This document shows, one piece after another, positions 50,074 to 58,378 of a stretch of DNA of 64,000 nt (within the stretch, counting starts at the first letter, position 1; each line of letters begins with the position of its first letter). A model generated the notes under the pieces. It ran no database searches. It saw only the letters and a list, made by a program, of their open reading frames with translations, and was not told the origin of the DNA. Both the position numbers and the translations under genes were made by a program. This DNA is from Aldehydirespirator sp965200005 (GTDB lineage: Bacteria; Actinomycetota; Acidimicrobiia; Acidimicrobiales; Aldehydirespiratoraceae): assembly GCA_965200005.1 (NCBI GenBank), contig OZ241331.1:3224001-3288000 (forward strand). The letters run 5' to 3'.

Positions 50074-52377
50074 CTAGTCCTTGCTTCCGAACGTCATACG
50101 ATCACGAAGATTCCCGGCAGCCTCGTAAGCGTCCTCAATCCCCCAAAGCTTCGCAAGCAAGAGATCAGCCTCATCAGTCAGATACCGCAGCTTCCGCATG
50201 TTGTACCGACCCACATCAACCCCTGCGTGGCGTTTCCAACTCAGATGATTGGGCATCTCGGTCTGGAGGGTTCTTGACAGGCTTACTAAGCTCTGGACGC
50301 GTTCGACGTCAGGCGTAGAAGGCTCGTCGGCCACCAACCCACCGGGAATCGCGCAAAGCCGTTCCACGTCACCCGGAAACGCGGCTAGCGTGGTGCGGGT
50401 GACGTGGAACGCGTCCGAAAAAACCGACCACCATAGGTAGACCCATCGACTCGCAAGGATGATGAGAGCTAAGTCCCGCTGAAGGGGCTGCCTAAACGCG
50501 AACCACCCGGTGCGATTGCTTTTTGGCCTTTTGGGCTGACGAGTAACCGGATCTACAGTCGGTGGTTCCGTAGTATAGATGCCAAGGTAATATAGAGCAG
50601 TAGTCTTGTATCCAACGCGAAAGTCACCGAGACCGTATAGCGCGCTTGACAACGGCAGTTGAGTCGATACGAGCCGACCAAATGCATCAACAAGTGTGTT
50701 GTCGTCAATAAATGGCCACTGCTTCACGCCACCGCAAGTCAATAGGAGTTGACCCGGATTCGAGTATTCCAATTTCTCAAAGAGAGAACTCTGAGATTCA
50801 GATTTCCAACGCAAGTATCTTGTCGTTAGTACTGAACAATCCTTCTCAGAGAACTTAGTGAGAGCAATCGAGTTGCGAACAGCTGCACCTCTAAAGAGAC
50901 CGCCTGGACTTCGGCCATATGACGACACCCAGATTGCTGAGGACTTCTTTGAAAGTAGATCTCGGAGAGATTTATATAGGCGACTAAAGCAAAGGTTGTG
51001 CATTACTATCATTGCAAAGCGCCCCGAGTCATTGACTAGTTCTGCAGCACGCTCAACACACACTGCGTATAGATTGGGGCACTTTTCTGTCCCGTATCCT
51101 TGCCAGGTGTAGCCCTTCACTGCCGCCTTTCCGATGTACGGAGGGTTGCCTATGACTACGTCGAAGCCGCCGTTTCTCCAGGCGCTGGGGAACTCGACGA
51201 ACCAGTGGAAGGGTTTGTGGGACTGCTTCCACTCGTCAATGGGAACTTGCTCATTGCGCAGGCTCCACAGGAGATCATCGGCTCGCGTTCGAGCCTCAGT
51301 GAGTTTCGCTCGGAGTTGGCGCTTAGCTACCGAGTAATCGTGCCCACCTTGATCGGAGTCTTGGCCTTCAATGAAGCTCTCGTAGCTGCGTGCCACTTGA
51401 TTGGCAAGACTCTCGATTTTGCCAATCTCACCTCCTAGATCTAAACGGCCCTTCCCTAATCGCTCTACGGCGTCATGCTTGTCTGCAATCCCAACCAGCA
51501 GGTTGCCGCACTTGATGTTGAAGTCAAGGTCAGGCAACGGTTCTAGATCATCCACGTGGTCAATCTGTGCAGCAAGCTTCAGGAATAGCCTCAACTTGGC
51601 AATCTCAGGTGCTTCCGACATCAGATCGACACCGAACAGGTTGTTCAAGCAGATGGTCTTGAGAGTCCAGTAGCGCTGACTTGAGTGTCGCTCCGATTCT
51701 TCGAGACACCTGGCAACCGCACCCGAACGGTTGCGGAGTTCAGCGGCGCGGCCAAGTACCTCCTCATAGAGAGGGAAGAGAACTTCAAGCGCCGCGAATA
51801 GAAACGCACCAGAACCGACCGTGGGATCACAAACCGTGAGCGACCGCAGGACGTCGAAGGCTTTGTCGCACTCCTCGGCAGTGACGAGTTGGGTGAGATA
51901 GTCCGCAAGAAGAGCTTGGAGATCCAGATTCTCAGTGATCGCATCATCAATTGTCCAGGTACGTGTCTTGTCCGAAAGCATGCTTCGGAGATGAGCACAT
52001 CGCTTCCGACGGTGAGTGACCTCGCACCATCGTTCACCGGGCAGGGCTAACTTTTCGGATGGACCGTCGGTGTCCTCCGCCCAGGCGTCAGGCAAGCGCT
52101 CATCGACTCCATGGACGATGCTGTCGTGAATGTAGATGTCTCCGGAATCGGTAAGCAGAAGGGCCGGATCATCTAGTCCCGATTTCACGAGACGATCAAC
52201 AATCGCCGGAATGATGGAACTGGTAGCCATGTAACCCGTGACATCGGGCTTTGTGTAGTAGGCCCCCCGTTCCTTCTGCCCCTTGTCGGTAAAGTTTATG
52301 TATTGCTCGAAGATAAAGCCGAGAATGTCGGGGTTGATCTCATTCTGCGCCGAAGCCCCCCCCCCCGGGAGATTCAT
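50074..52377 (-). CDS. adenine-specific DNA methyltransferase, C-terminal part (frame separated by a G-tract)
   Basis: A 767-codon frame with an Eco57I/PglX-type N6-adenine methyltransferase core: DPTVGSGAFLFAALEVLFPLYEEV (SAM motif I) and FDVVIGNPPYIGK (catalytic NPPY), followed by a target-recognition-like region. Its first codons (MNLPGGGASAQNEINPDILGF) merely read through a homopolymer, and ILGFIFEQYINFTDKGQKERGAYYTKPDV is an internal part of the usual protein, so this is not an independent gene. The missing N-terminal part lies in the neighbouring frame at 52340-53290. With 10 instead of 11 G in the tract the two would form one protein of about 1070 residues. Confidence 0.85.
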   Translation of the reverse strand: MNLPGGGASAQNEINPDILGFIFEQYINFTDKGQKERGAYYTKPDVTGYMATSSIIPAIVDRLVKSGLDDPALLLTDSGDIYIHDSIVHGVDERLPDAWAEDTDGPSEKLALPGERWCEVTHRRKRCAHLRSMLSDKTRTWTIDDAITENLDLQALLADYLTQLVTAEECDKAFDVLRSLTVCDPTVGSGAFLFAALEVLFPLYEEVLGRAAELRNRSGAVARCLEESERHSSQRYWTLKTICLNNLFGVDLMSEAPEIAKLRLFLKLAAQIDHVDDLEPLPDLDFNIKCGNLLVGIADKHDAVERLGKGRLDLGGEIGKIESLANQVARSYESFIEGQDSDQGGHDYSVAKRQLRAKLTEARTRADDLLWSLRNEQVPIDEWKQSHKPFHWFVEFPSAWRNGGFDVVIGNPPYIGKAAVKGYTWQGYGTEKCPNLYAVCVERAAELVNDSGRFAMIVMHNLCFSRLYKSLRDLLSKKSSAIWVSSYGRSPGGLFRGAAVRNSIALTKFSEKDCSVLTTRYLRWKSESQSSLFEKLEYSNPGQLLLTCGGVKQWPFIDDNTLVDAFGRLVSTQLPLSSALYGLGDFRVGYKTTALYYLGIYTTEPPTVDPVTRQPKRPKSNRTGWFAFRQPLQRDLALIILASRWVYLWWSVFSDAFHVTRTTLAAFPGDVERLCAIPGGLVADEPSTPDVERVQSLVSLSRTLQTEMPNHLSWKRHAGVDVGRYNMRKLRYLTDEADLLLAKLWGIEDAYEAAGNLRDRMTFGSKD

Positions 52378-53290
52378 CTAGGTGCCAACGCCACTGATCA
52401 AAAAAGTCGAACAATTCTTCAAAGGCCTTATCGTGAATGTCGATGTGATTCTGAGACTCGAGTCGGTGTTGTTCGAATATCCCACCGTTTACGAAAGGTA
52501 CATGCCCGATAATCTGGCTGACCTGTGAGTCATACCGATTGGTCGCACTCCCAAGTCCTTCCTGGAATAGGGGTGTGAGGAACCTGCGGTAGAACGCGTA
52601 GAAGTTGTTCTTGCCGAAGTGTTCACGCACGAGTTGAAGTCTGTTACGCAAGTAGTTCTGATCGCCGTCCAGGAATCCCTTCTGCTGAATGAAGTAAACA
52701 AACATCAGGCGATTCAGTAGCACGGATGTGTACCATCGCTTCTCGTTAATTCTCGTAATGCCTTCGACCCTCGCTACAAAGCATTTGTGGTGCTTCTGGA
52801 ATTCTCGGTAGAACGACCTCGTGACCTTGTCGGAATTGAATGATCGCCTTACTCGCGACAGGACTGAACTCGAAGTCAATCCTGCCTCCTCCGCAAGCGT
52901 GAACGATGCACGCTCAAGGCGTTGCAGCAACGCAGTATTCGGCTGGCCAGCCAGATATTCGTGGTCAACAAGTCGGTAGCGGGCACCGCTGAACCGCTGT
53001 TCGGGCCAGAGCCACAGATGTCTGTCTGGTGCCACAAACACGATTAACTGATCACGGCTCAGGAGCTTCAGTCGTCTGACCACTCGACGCTGCTCGGATC
53101 GCTGAGGCAGGCCAGTCGGACAGTTCACGACCCAAGCAACCACACCCCGCTTGTCCGCAACCCGCCGCGGCCTCAACCTGCTGTCAGGCACTAGTACGGG
53201 TTCGTCACGCTCCGGGTAGTCCCAACCCATCCAGTTGAAGAGCGCTTCAAAGTCACCCTCAGACAGCAGTTTCCTCAGTTGGTCTTGCAC
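52340..53290 (-). CDS. adenine-specific DNA methyltransferase, N-terminal part (frame separated by a G-tract)
   Basis: A 316-codon frame starting with GTG 53290. It has a small alpha/beta module (residues 20-120, VFVAPDRHLWLWPEQRFSG) and a helical region with RWYTSVLLNRLMFVYFIQQKGFL, NNFYAFYRRFLTPLFQEGLG and FVNGGIFEQHRLE, the segment that precedes the methyltransferase core in Type IIG, PglX and BREX-type enzymes. It stops at a TGA shortly after the G-tract (ends HLDESPGGGGFGAE). The protein made in the current phase would lack the catalytic domain. The 225 bp upstream (53291-53515) have no convincing gene. Confidence 0.85.
   Translation of the reverse strand: MQDQLRKLLSEGDFEALFNWMGWDYPERDEPVLVPDSRLRPRRVADKRGVVAWVVNCPTGLPQRSEQRRVVRRLKLLSRDQLIVFVAPDRHLWLWPEQRFSGARYRLVDHEYLAGQPNTALLQRLERASFTLAEEAGLTSSSVLSRVRRSFNSDKVTRSFYREFQKHHKCFVARVEGITRINEKRWYTSVLLNRLMFVYFIQQKGFLDGDQNYLRNRLQLVREHFGKNNFYAFYRRFLTPLFQEGLGSATNRYDSQVSQIIGHVPFVNGGIFEQHRLESQNHIDIHDKAFEELFDFFDQWRWHLDESPGGGGFGAE
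52356..52366 (-). repeat. G11 homopolymer tract, candidate phase-variation switch
   Basis: Eleven consecutive C on the plus strand (G on the coding strand), directly preceded on the coding strand by TCCC. With 11 G the reading frame of the upstream part stops after 5 codons; with 10 (or 7 or 13) G it continues into the methyltransferase core (SPGGGASAQNE). Slipped-strand changes in such a tract would switch the enzyme on and off. Confidence 0.75.
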
Positions 53291-53515
53291 AGTTCCTCGC
53301 GAGATCGCCTCTCAAGTTGCGAACGGCAACACTACGTGAGCGGTATGACAGGCTCCGCAGCCAAAGACAACTCCGAGAACAACGGAACTAACGAGACGCT
53401 CAAAGATGCCTGGACGCGCCGTGACCGGCAGGTCACCACTGCGCGCGTGAGGCTGGGAAATCAGGACGACCGCCGAGTCGCCTGAAACGGCCTCGCGGGT
53501 CTCGACCCGGACGGG

Positions 53516-54790
53516 CTAGATGGTTAGGAGGGCGGCGGGGATTACACCAATGCCGTCGGTGCGACGGTATGCCTCGGTTCCTGTCGTGATGACAGCAGCG
53601 TCTAGCAGCCTGGTTCCCAATCGTCCCTTGAGCCAATGTAAATGTCTCACATCGCGGTCGCTAACGAGCGGTGAGAGCTTGACCTCAAAGGCTGCCACGC
53701 AACCATCGTCACGCTCGACAATCAGGTCAACCTCATGCTCCCCAGCACGTGTACGGAGGTGAAACACATTCGCTTCGCTTGCCTGCGCATACACACGCAT
53801 CGACTGCGTTACCAGCGATTCGAAAAGCGCCCCGAAGAGGATCCCATCTCGAGGCATGGAAACTCGCCCCTCAGCTCCGCGTACGAGAGCACCGACACCA
53901 ACACCAAGGAGGCGAGCTGCTAAGCCCGGATCAGCCAACTGATGTACAGGTGATAAGGCCAAGCGCCTGAGCCGGACACCGGTCGGCCGCCAGGCCGGCA
54001 CCTCTTCGATCAGCCAGGTGCGCTCAAGCGTGCTGCGGTACGCAAGCGTGGTTGACTGCGCTGGCTTGACTTCTTCCCCCGCTGTCGCTGCGTCTCTAAT
54101 CTTCGTGTAGCTCGCAGTCGTTGAACTAGCTGCTGCAAAGGCCATCAGCCATCTCATCAGTGCAGACCGATCTCGGACGCTCCTTCCTTGCTCGAAGAAG
54201 TCGTGCTCGGTCACGAGGTTGAGGTAACCATCGATTTGCGCACGGAGCAGCCGTTTGGAGTATCGACGAACCGCCGGAAACCCGGTGCGCACAATCTCAG
54301 CTGCATAGTCCTGAAGTTGCACCGAAGTTGTGCCCTCAAGGCTGGACTGACTTCCGTCCAGCAGAGCGGCCAGGCTCACTGATGCCTCTCCCAGTTGACG
54401 CTCGGCGAGCGACATCGGACGCATCCGCACCGTCACGATTCGACCTGCACCCGAGTGCGTCGGCGGTTGGATTGGTGCAGCGGAACCTGTCAGCACAAAC
54501 CGGCCAGGTGACGGATCTTGATCCACGGCTCGACGAACTAGGTCCCACGACTGTGGCAGGCGCTGCCACTCATCTATGAGGATCGGTGGCTCACCTGTGA
54601 GCATCCGCCGAGGCTCGGCCTGGAGAATCTCAAGCTGAGCACTGTCATCAAGACGGTGAACCGTCTTTGCCAACCGAAGAGCCGTCTCGGTCTTGCCCAC
54701 TGCACGAGGACCCTCAATAGTCACAGCCGGAAGACCGTCGATCAGTTGACGCAACTCGTCATCAAGAACTCGATTGAGATAGTTGCGCAT
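53516..54790 (-). CDS. DUF4143-type P-loop ATPase
   Basis: A 424-residue ATPase of the AAA-like group that carries a C-terminal DUF4143 domain. Walker A is EGPRAVGKTET (about 26-36), Walker B ILIDEWQRLP (about 70-79) with LTGSAAP as sensor; the second half has a PD-(D/E)XK-like sequence EHEVDLIVERDDGCVAAFEVKLSPLVSDRDVRHL that is the DUF4143 signature. Function in bacteria is mostly unknown; several relatives sit in defence or toxin loci. The start is ATG 54790, 25 nt after the end of the 23-bp repeat array, so the array is its upstream DNA. It lies 225 nt beyond the methyltransferase gene's start. Confidence 0.82.
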   Translation of the reverse strand: MRNYLNRVLDDELRQLIDGLPAVTIEGPRAVGKTETALRLAKTVHRLDDSAQLEILQAEPRRMLTGEPPILIDEWQRLPQSWDLVRRAVDQDPSPGRFVLTGSAAPIQPPTHSGAGRIVTVRMRPMSLAERQLGEASVSLAALLDGSQSSLEGTTSVQLQDYAAEIVRTGFPAVRRYSKRLLRAQIDGYLNLVTEHDFFEQGRSVRDRSALMRWLMAFAAASSTTASYTKIRDAATAGEEVKPAQSTTLAYRSTLERTWLIEEVPAWRPTGVRLRRLALSPVHQLADPGLAARLLGVGVGALVRGAEGRVSMPRDGILFGALFESLVTQSMRVYAQASEANVFHLRTRAGEHEVDLIVERDDGCVAAFEVKLSPLVSDRDVRHLHWLKGRLGTRLLDAAVITTGTEAYRRTDGIGVIPAALLTI

Positions 54791-54815
54791 CTACTTCAGG
54801 CTATAGGTCGACAAT

Positions 54816-55160
54816 TCTACGCTCCATTTCGGACGCGCTCTACACTACGTTTCGGACGCGTCTCAAGAGTCGTTTCGGACGCGTTCTGTGCTTCGTTTTG
54901 GTCGCTTCCTACACTACGTTTCGGACGCGCTTTAAGCTTCGTTTCGGACGCGTTCTACACTCCGATTTGGACGCGGTCTAGACTCCGTTTCGGACGCTTT
55001 CTGCACTTCGAATTGGACACGGTCTACGCTCCATTTTGGACGGACTCTACACTACGTTTTGGACGTGCTTTAGGCTTCGTTTCGGACGCGTCTTAGACTA
55101 CGTTTTGGACGGACTCTACACTACGTTTTGGACGCGGTTTACGCTGCGATTTAGACGGTT
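54816..55160. repeat. tandem array of 15 copies of a 23-bp repeat
   Basis: 345 bp made of exactly 15 x 23-bp units, without gaps, from 54816 to 55160. Each unit has a variable 9-bp part followed by a core like CGTTTYGGACGCG; GGACG at the same unit position is exact in 12 of 15. The core has CGT and ACG arms around TTYGG. Since 23 is not a multiple of three, it is not a coding repeat. It fills most of the gap between ipdF (stop at 55174) and the ATPase start (54790). Copies 5-7 resemble 11-13, hinting at expansion in blocks. Confidence 0.9.
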
Positions 55161-55173
55161 AGGTCCTGGGGCG

Positions 55174-55956
55174 TTAGGGGTGTTGGCTGCTTACTGAGAC
55201 GACCTCTCCGGTCATGTAGCTTGAGAGGTCGCTCGCTAGGAACACCATCACGTTCGCAACTTCCCAGAGCTCAGCCGAACGCCCAAACGCTTCACGCTTG
55301 ACCAGTTCGCCAAGCAGATTCTCGTCGGCCGAGCGAGCCAGGAACGGATGCCAAGCCAGGCTCGGTGCCACGCAGTTGACACGAATGTTGTGCTCTGCTG
55401 CCTCCATCGCAGCACAGCGCGTAAGCGCCATCACGCCTGCCTTAGCAGCTGCGTAGTGAGCCTGTTCCTTCTGGGCTCGCCAACCCACCACCGAAGCGTT
55501 GTTTACGATCGCGCCACCACTGCCCTGGCGGATCATCATGCGCAAAGCCGCACGGGTGCAGCGCATCGTGCCATCGAGAGTCACACCCAGCACTGCAGAC
55601 CACTGTTCATCGGTCATCTCAACAAGGCGCACCGAGCCACCAAGACCCGCATTGTTGATCATCACATCAAGCCCACCGAGATGCTCAAGCGCTGCCACCA
55701 TAAGCGCCTCAACATCGGCTTCGACCTGTACATCACATCGCGCAACCGCCGGCCGGCTGCCCGTCTCTTCCTCAAGCCGAAGAGCCGTCTCCGACAGCCT
55801 TCGCTCGTGGATGTCTGAGATCAACACCGTGGCGCCCTCGATCAGTGAGCGCCGTGCCACCGCGGAGCCGATACCAGCTCCTGCAGCGGCCGTGACAACG
55901 ACGCGCTTGCCCTCTAGGAGACCTCGTCCCGGGGGCTCCGGTGGTGGAACGCTCAC
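55174..55956 (-). CDS. ipdF: steroid-ring SDR dehydrogenase IpdF
   Basis: A 260-residue SDR whose segments closely match mycobacterial IpdF (Rv3559c): LLEGKRVVVTAAAGAGIGSAVARRSLIEG, DVMINNAGLGGSV, GGAIVNNASVVGWRAQKEQAHYAAAKAGVMALTRC and the ending SSYMTGEVVSVSSQHP. The cofactor loop is TAAAGAGIG, a variant typical of this group, and Y and K of YAAAK are present. IpdF acts on a 5-hydroxy derivative of the HIP-CoA steroid C/D-ring intermediate. It is about 20 kb from ipdAB, so the steroid genes are scattered here. Preceded by the Rv3548c-like SDR gene on the same strand with 50 nt between. Confidence 0.85.
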   Translation of the reverse strand: MSVPPPEPPGRGLLEGKRVVVTAAAGAGIGSAVARRSLIEGATVLISDIHERRLSETALRLEEETGSRPAVARCDVQVEADVEALMVAALEHLGGLDVMINNAGLGGSVRLVEMTDEQWSAVLGVTLDGTMRCTRAALRMMIRQGSGGAIVNNASVVGWRAQKEQAHYAAAKAGVMALTRCAAMEAAEHNIRVNCVAPSLAWHPFLARSADENLLGELVKREAFGRSAELWEVANVMVFLASDLSSYMTGEVVSVSSQHP

Positions 55957-56006
55957 ACTGGCCTACGAAACTCGGGCAATCAAGCCACCAACTGCTCGGC
56001 TACCAC

Positions 56007-56918
56007 TTAGCGCTGCGACATCTCGGCCATTCGCCGCTCAAGATCGGCAATCATGAAGTTCGGTTCTTGACCGATCTGAGCAGGCAGCTGCTCGGCGATC
56101 TCCGCAGTCGTCCAACGGTCGCCATCGGCAAGCATTGAGCGCAACTCGACTGGCTGGTTCCACACCGAGATGCGCTTTCCGACCACGGTGTAGGTCTGAG
56201 CGTTGATGTGGCGACCGGCATCACTCATCAGATACACGGCCATCGGAGCGACCGCTTCTGGAGCACCCGTCTCGAAGTCAAATGGCACGTTCTCACTCAT
56301 CCGAGTTCGAGCAACTGGCGCTATGCAGTTGGCGTTAATCGGGGGCCCACCGCGCAACTTGATCGAAGCGGCTGTCATCGCGGCGGAGCGAGTCAGGCTA
56401 ATGATCCCGCCCTTAGCTGCCGAGTAATTGGCCTGAGCGGTCGATGCGACAAACGCCCCCGAGGTGAACCCCACAAGTGAGCCGCCCGAGGGCTGCTTGC
56501 GCATCCGTGCAAGCGCAGCCCTGTAGACGGTGAAATGCCCTTTGAGGTGGACAGCCACCACGTGATCCCACTCCTGTTCGGACATGTTGAACAGCATCCG
56601 CTCTCGCAACACGCCCGCCGGACAGACCACTCCGTCGATCGAGCCCCAACGCTCAACCGAGGTCTCAACGACCCGAGTTCCTACATCGAAACGTGACACG
56701 TCGCCTGCGACGGCAACAGCGTCACCGCCCTGACCACGAATCTCCTCTACGACAGCGTCGGCAACGTCACTCGACGGATCCGACCCGTCAAGCGCCACGC
56801 CGTAGTCGGCGACAACCACATTGGCGCCCTCGTTAGCACACACCAGCGAGATGGCTCGGCCTATGCCACCGCCACCGCCTGTCACGGCGATGCTCCTGCC
56901 TGCCAGATAACCCGTCAC
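56007..56918 (-). CDS. SDR-family oxidoreductase (Rv3548c-like)
   Basis: A 303-residue SDR with TGGGGGIGRAISL, ADYGVALDGSDPSSDVADAVVEEI (an insertion typical of the hydroxyacyl-CoA-dehydrogenase-like SDRs), AGVLRERMLFNMSEQEWDHVVAVHLKGHF, YSAAK and a C-terminal 60-residue extension. This layout matches mycobacterial Rv3548c of the steroid-ring regulon. It uses SVERWGSIDGVVCPAG in place of the usual NNAG. The GTG at 56918 has GAGGGG upstream. It is followed by ipdF, forming a two-gene unit. Substrate: probably a CoA thioester, by inference. Confidence 0.78.
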   Translation of the reverse strand: MTGYLAGRSIAVTGGGGGIGRAISLVCANEGANVVVADYGVALDGSDPSSDVADAVVEEIRGQGGDAVAVAGDVSRFDVGTRVVETSVERWGSIDGVVCPAGVLRERMLFNMSEQEWDHVVAVHLKGHFTVYRAALARMRKQPSGGSLVGFTSGAFVASTAQANYSAAKGGIISLTRSAAMTAASIKLRGGPPINANCIAPVARTRMSENVPFDFETGAPEAVAPMAVYLMSDAGRHINAQTYTVVGKRISVWNQPVELRSMLADGDRWTTAEIAEQLPAQIGQEPNFMIADLERRMAEMSQR

Positions 56919-56968
56919 AGCCAGTTGCCCCTCACAGGTGACACCTGCATCAACACGAAGCGCTCAGA

Positions 56969-58276
56969 TCAGCCGTTGTTCTCCTCGGTCTTCTTGCGCA
57001 ACGAAGCAAGAATGTCGACGCCGGTAGCAGCCTCAATCTGTTCAGTCATCGAAACGAGCGAAGCTGGGAGCTGGCTCATCAGAGACGGGATGCCGCCTCG
57101 ATTAGCACCGCTGCCGCTGCCCCCGCCGTTACCTCCAGGCCCCGTGTCCACAACCGCGACCCGGTCGATGCTCACATTCGCAACCGTTGAGACGATCTTG
57201 TCGATCAAGTCCGGCAGCATGTTGAGCACCAACACGTCATGGCCATCCGAACCGGCAGCCTGGTATTGATCGGTGAGACGCTTGAAGACTTCAACCTGGG
57301 CCCGGCCGTCTTCGACGATGGTGGCCGCCTCCGCACGAGCCTGCAACCTGCGAGCCTCAAGATCAGCACGTGCCGGAACCACGACATCGGCCTCGGTGCG
57401 GCGTCGCTCCAACTCAATGCGCTGCGTCTCAAGCTCCTGGCTAGCAACCGCCTTGGCTGTCTCGCCGGCGACTAAGGCCTCTTCTTCTCGAGCTCTAGAA
57501 ATCGCTTCAAGTTGTGCCGTGCGCACCCGCAGTGCGTTCTGCTCTTCGACGATGACTTTGTCGGCTTCGATCTGAGCAACCTGCGCAGCCCTGCGTGCTG
57601 CAGCCTCGGCCTGCTCAGACTCGGCCGTGCGGTTTGCTTCTGCAACTCTCGCGTCACGAATCACTTCAGCCGTCAAACGACGCCCGACCGACTCGAGATA
57701 TTGAACATCGTCGGTGACGTTCTGGATCTTCAACACATCTAGCTCAAGACCCAGAGTCTTGATGTCGTCATCTGCCTCATCAATGAGTTGCTGGCTGAAC
57801 TTGAGACGATCCTCGTTGACTTCCTCGGGCGACAACGTCGCTAGCACACCTCGCAGGTTCGCCTCGAGAGTCTCCTTCGCGATCTGGCCAATCTGGGGAC
57901 TACCAACATGCAAGAAGCGCTCACATGCGTTCTCCAGCAGACCCTCAGCACTAGACACCTTCACATTGGCAATGCCCTGCACGTTTAGCGGGATCGCACC
58001 GAGCGAATAGGCGTTCCGTACCGAGACCTCGAGCGGGATGGTGTTGAGATCCATCCAGGCAACCTTCTCAATCAGGGGTATCCGGAGAGTCCGGCCTCCC
58101 TTGAGGATGCGATATCCGACAGTTCGACCATCAGATAGCACACGCTTGCGCCCCGAGATCACCGCCACCCGGTTCGGGGGGCAGATGACAATCAGCCATC
58201 GCACGATCAGCATCAAGACGATGACCGCTAAGGCAATGGCAAACCCCGACAGCAAGGCCGAGATAATCGGTTCCAT
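56969..58276 (-). CDS. flotillin-like SPFH/band 7 protein
   Basis: A 435-residue flotillin-like protein: an N-terminal membrane helix (about 9-31), the SPFH domain (about 35-200) with GIANVKVSSAEGLLENACERFL and LRGVLATLSPEEVNEDRLKFSQ, a long coiled coil rich in Ala, Glu and Arg (about 200-350), and a Gly-rich linker near 395. Flotillins oligomerise on membranes and organise lipid-protein domains. The start has AAGGAG 4 nt upstream. The NfeD-like gene is directly upstream in the same direction (102 nt gap), the usual bacterial pairing. Confidence 0.87.
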   Translation of the reverse strand: MEPIISALLSGFAIALAVIVLMLIVRWLIVICPPNRVAVISGRKRVLSDGRTVGYRILKGGRTLRIPLIEKVAWMDLNTIPLEVSVRNAYSLGAIPLNVQGIANVKVSSAEGLLENACERFLHVGSPQIGQIAKETLEANLRGVLATLSPEEVNEDRLKFSQQLIDEADDDIKTLGLELDVLKIQNVTDDVQYLESVGRRLTAEVIRDARVAEANRTAESEQAEAAARRAAQVAQIEADKVIVEEQNALRVRTAQLEAISRAREEEALVAGETAKAVASQELETQRIELERRRTEADVVVPARADLEARRLQARAEAATIVEDGRAQVEVFKRLTDQYQAAGSDGHDVLVLNMLPDLIDKIVSTVANVSIDRVAVVDTGPGGNGGGSGSGANRGGIPSLMSQLPASLVSMTEQIEAATGVDILASLRKKTEENNG

Positions 58277-58378
58277 AGTTACTCCTTATGTTCTATTAGG
58301 TGATATTTTGGCTACTCGGTGTAGCGAGATGCATGCTGTTACAAGTTAGCGGGGAGGTGTGACACGGCGGACACGCCG

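Noticed and set aside
53345..53485. Possible 46-aa polar peptide between the methyltransferase and ATPase genes
   Set aside because: No ribosome-binding site or leaderless box, no recognisable family; kept only as a note because the gap (53291-53515) is otherwise empty.
54656..55096. Open frame of 146 codons running through the 23-bp array with repeating RFGR-like peptides
   Set aside because: The period of 23 bp is not a multiple of three, so the peptide repeats only every 69 bp; the first half is antisense to the ATPase gene. It is a by-product of the DNA repeat.
54816..55160. CRISPR array
   Set aside because: Units are contiguous 23-bp repeats that all resemble each other; there are no unique spacers and no cas genes in the window.
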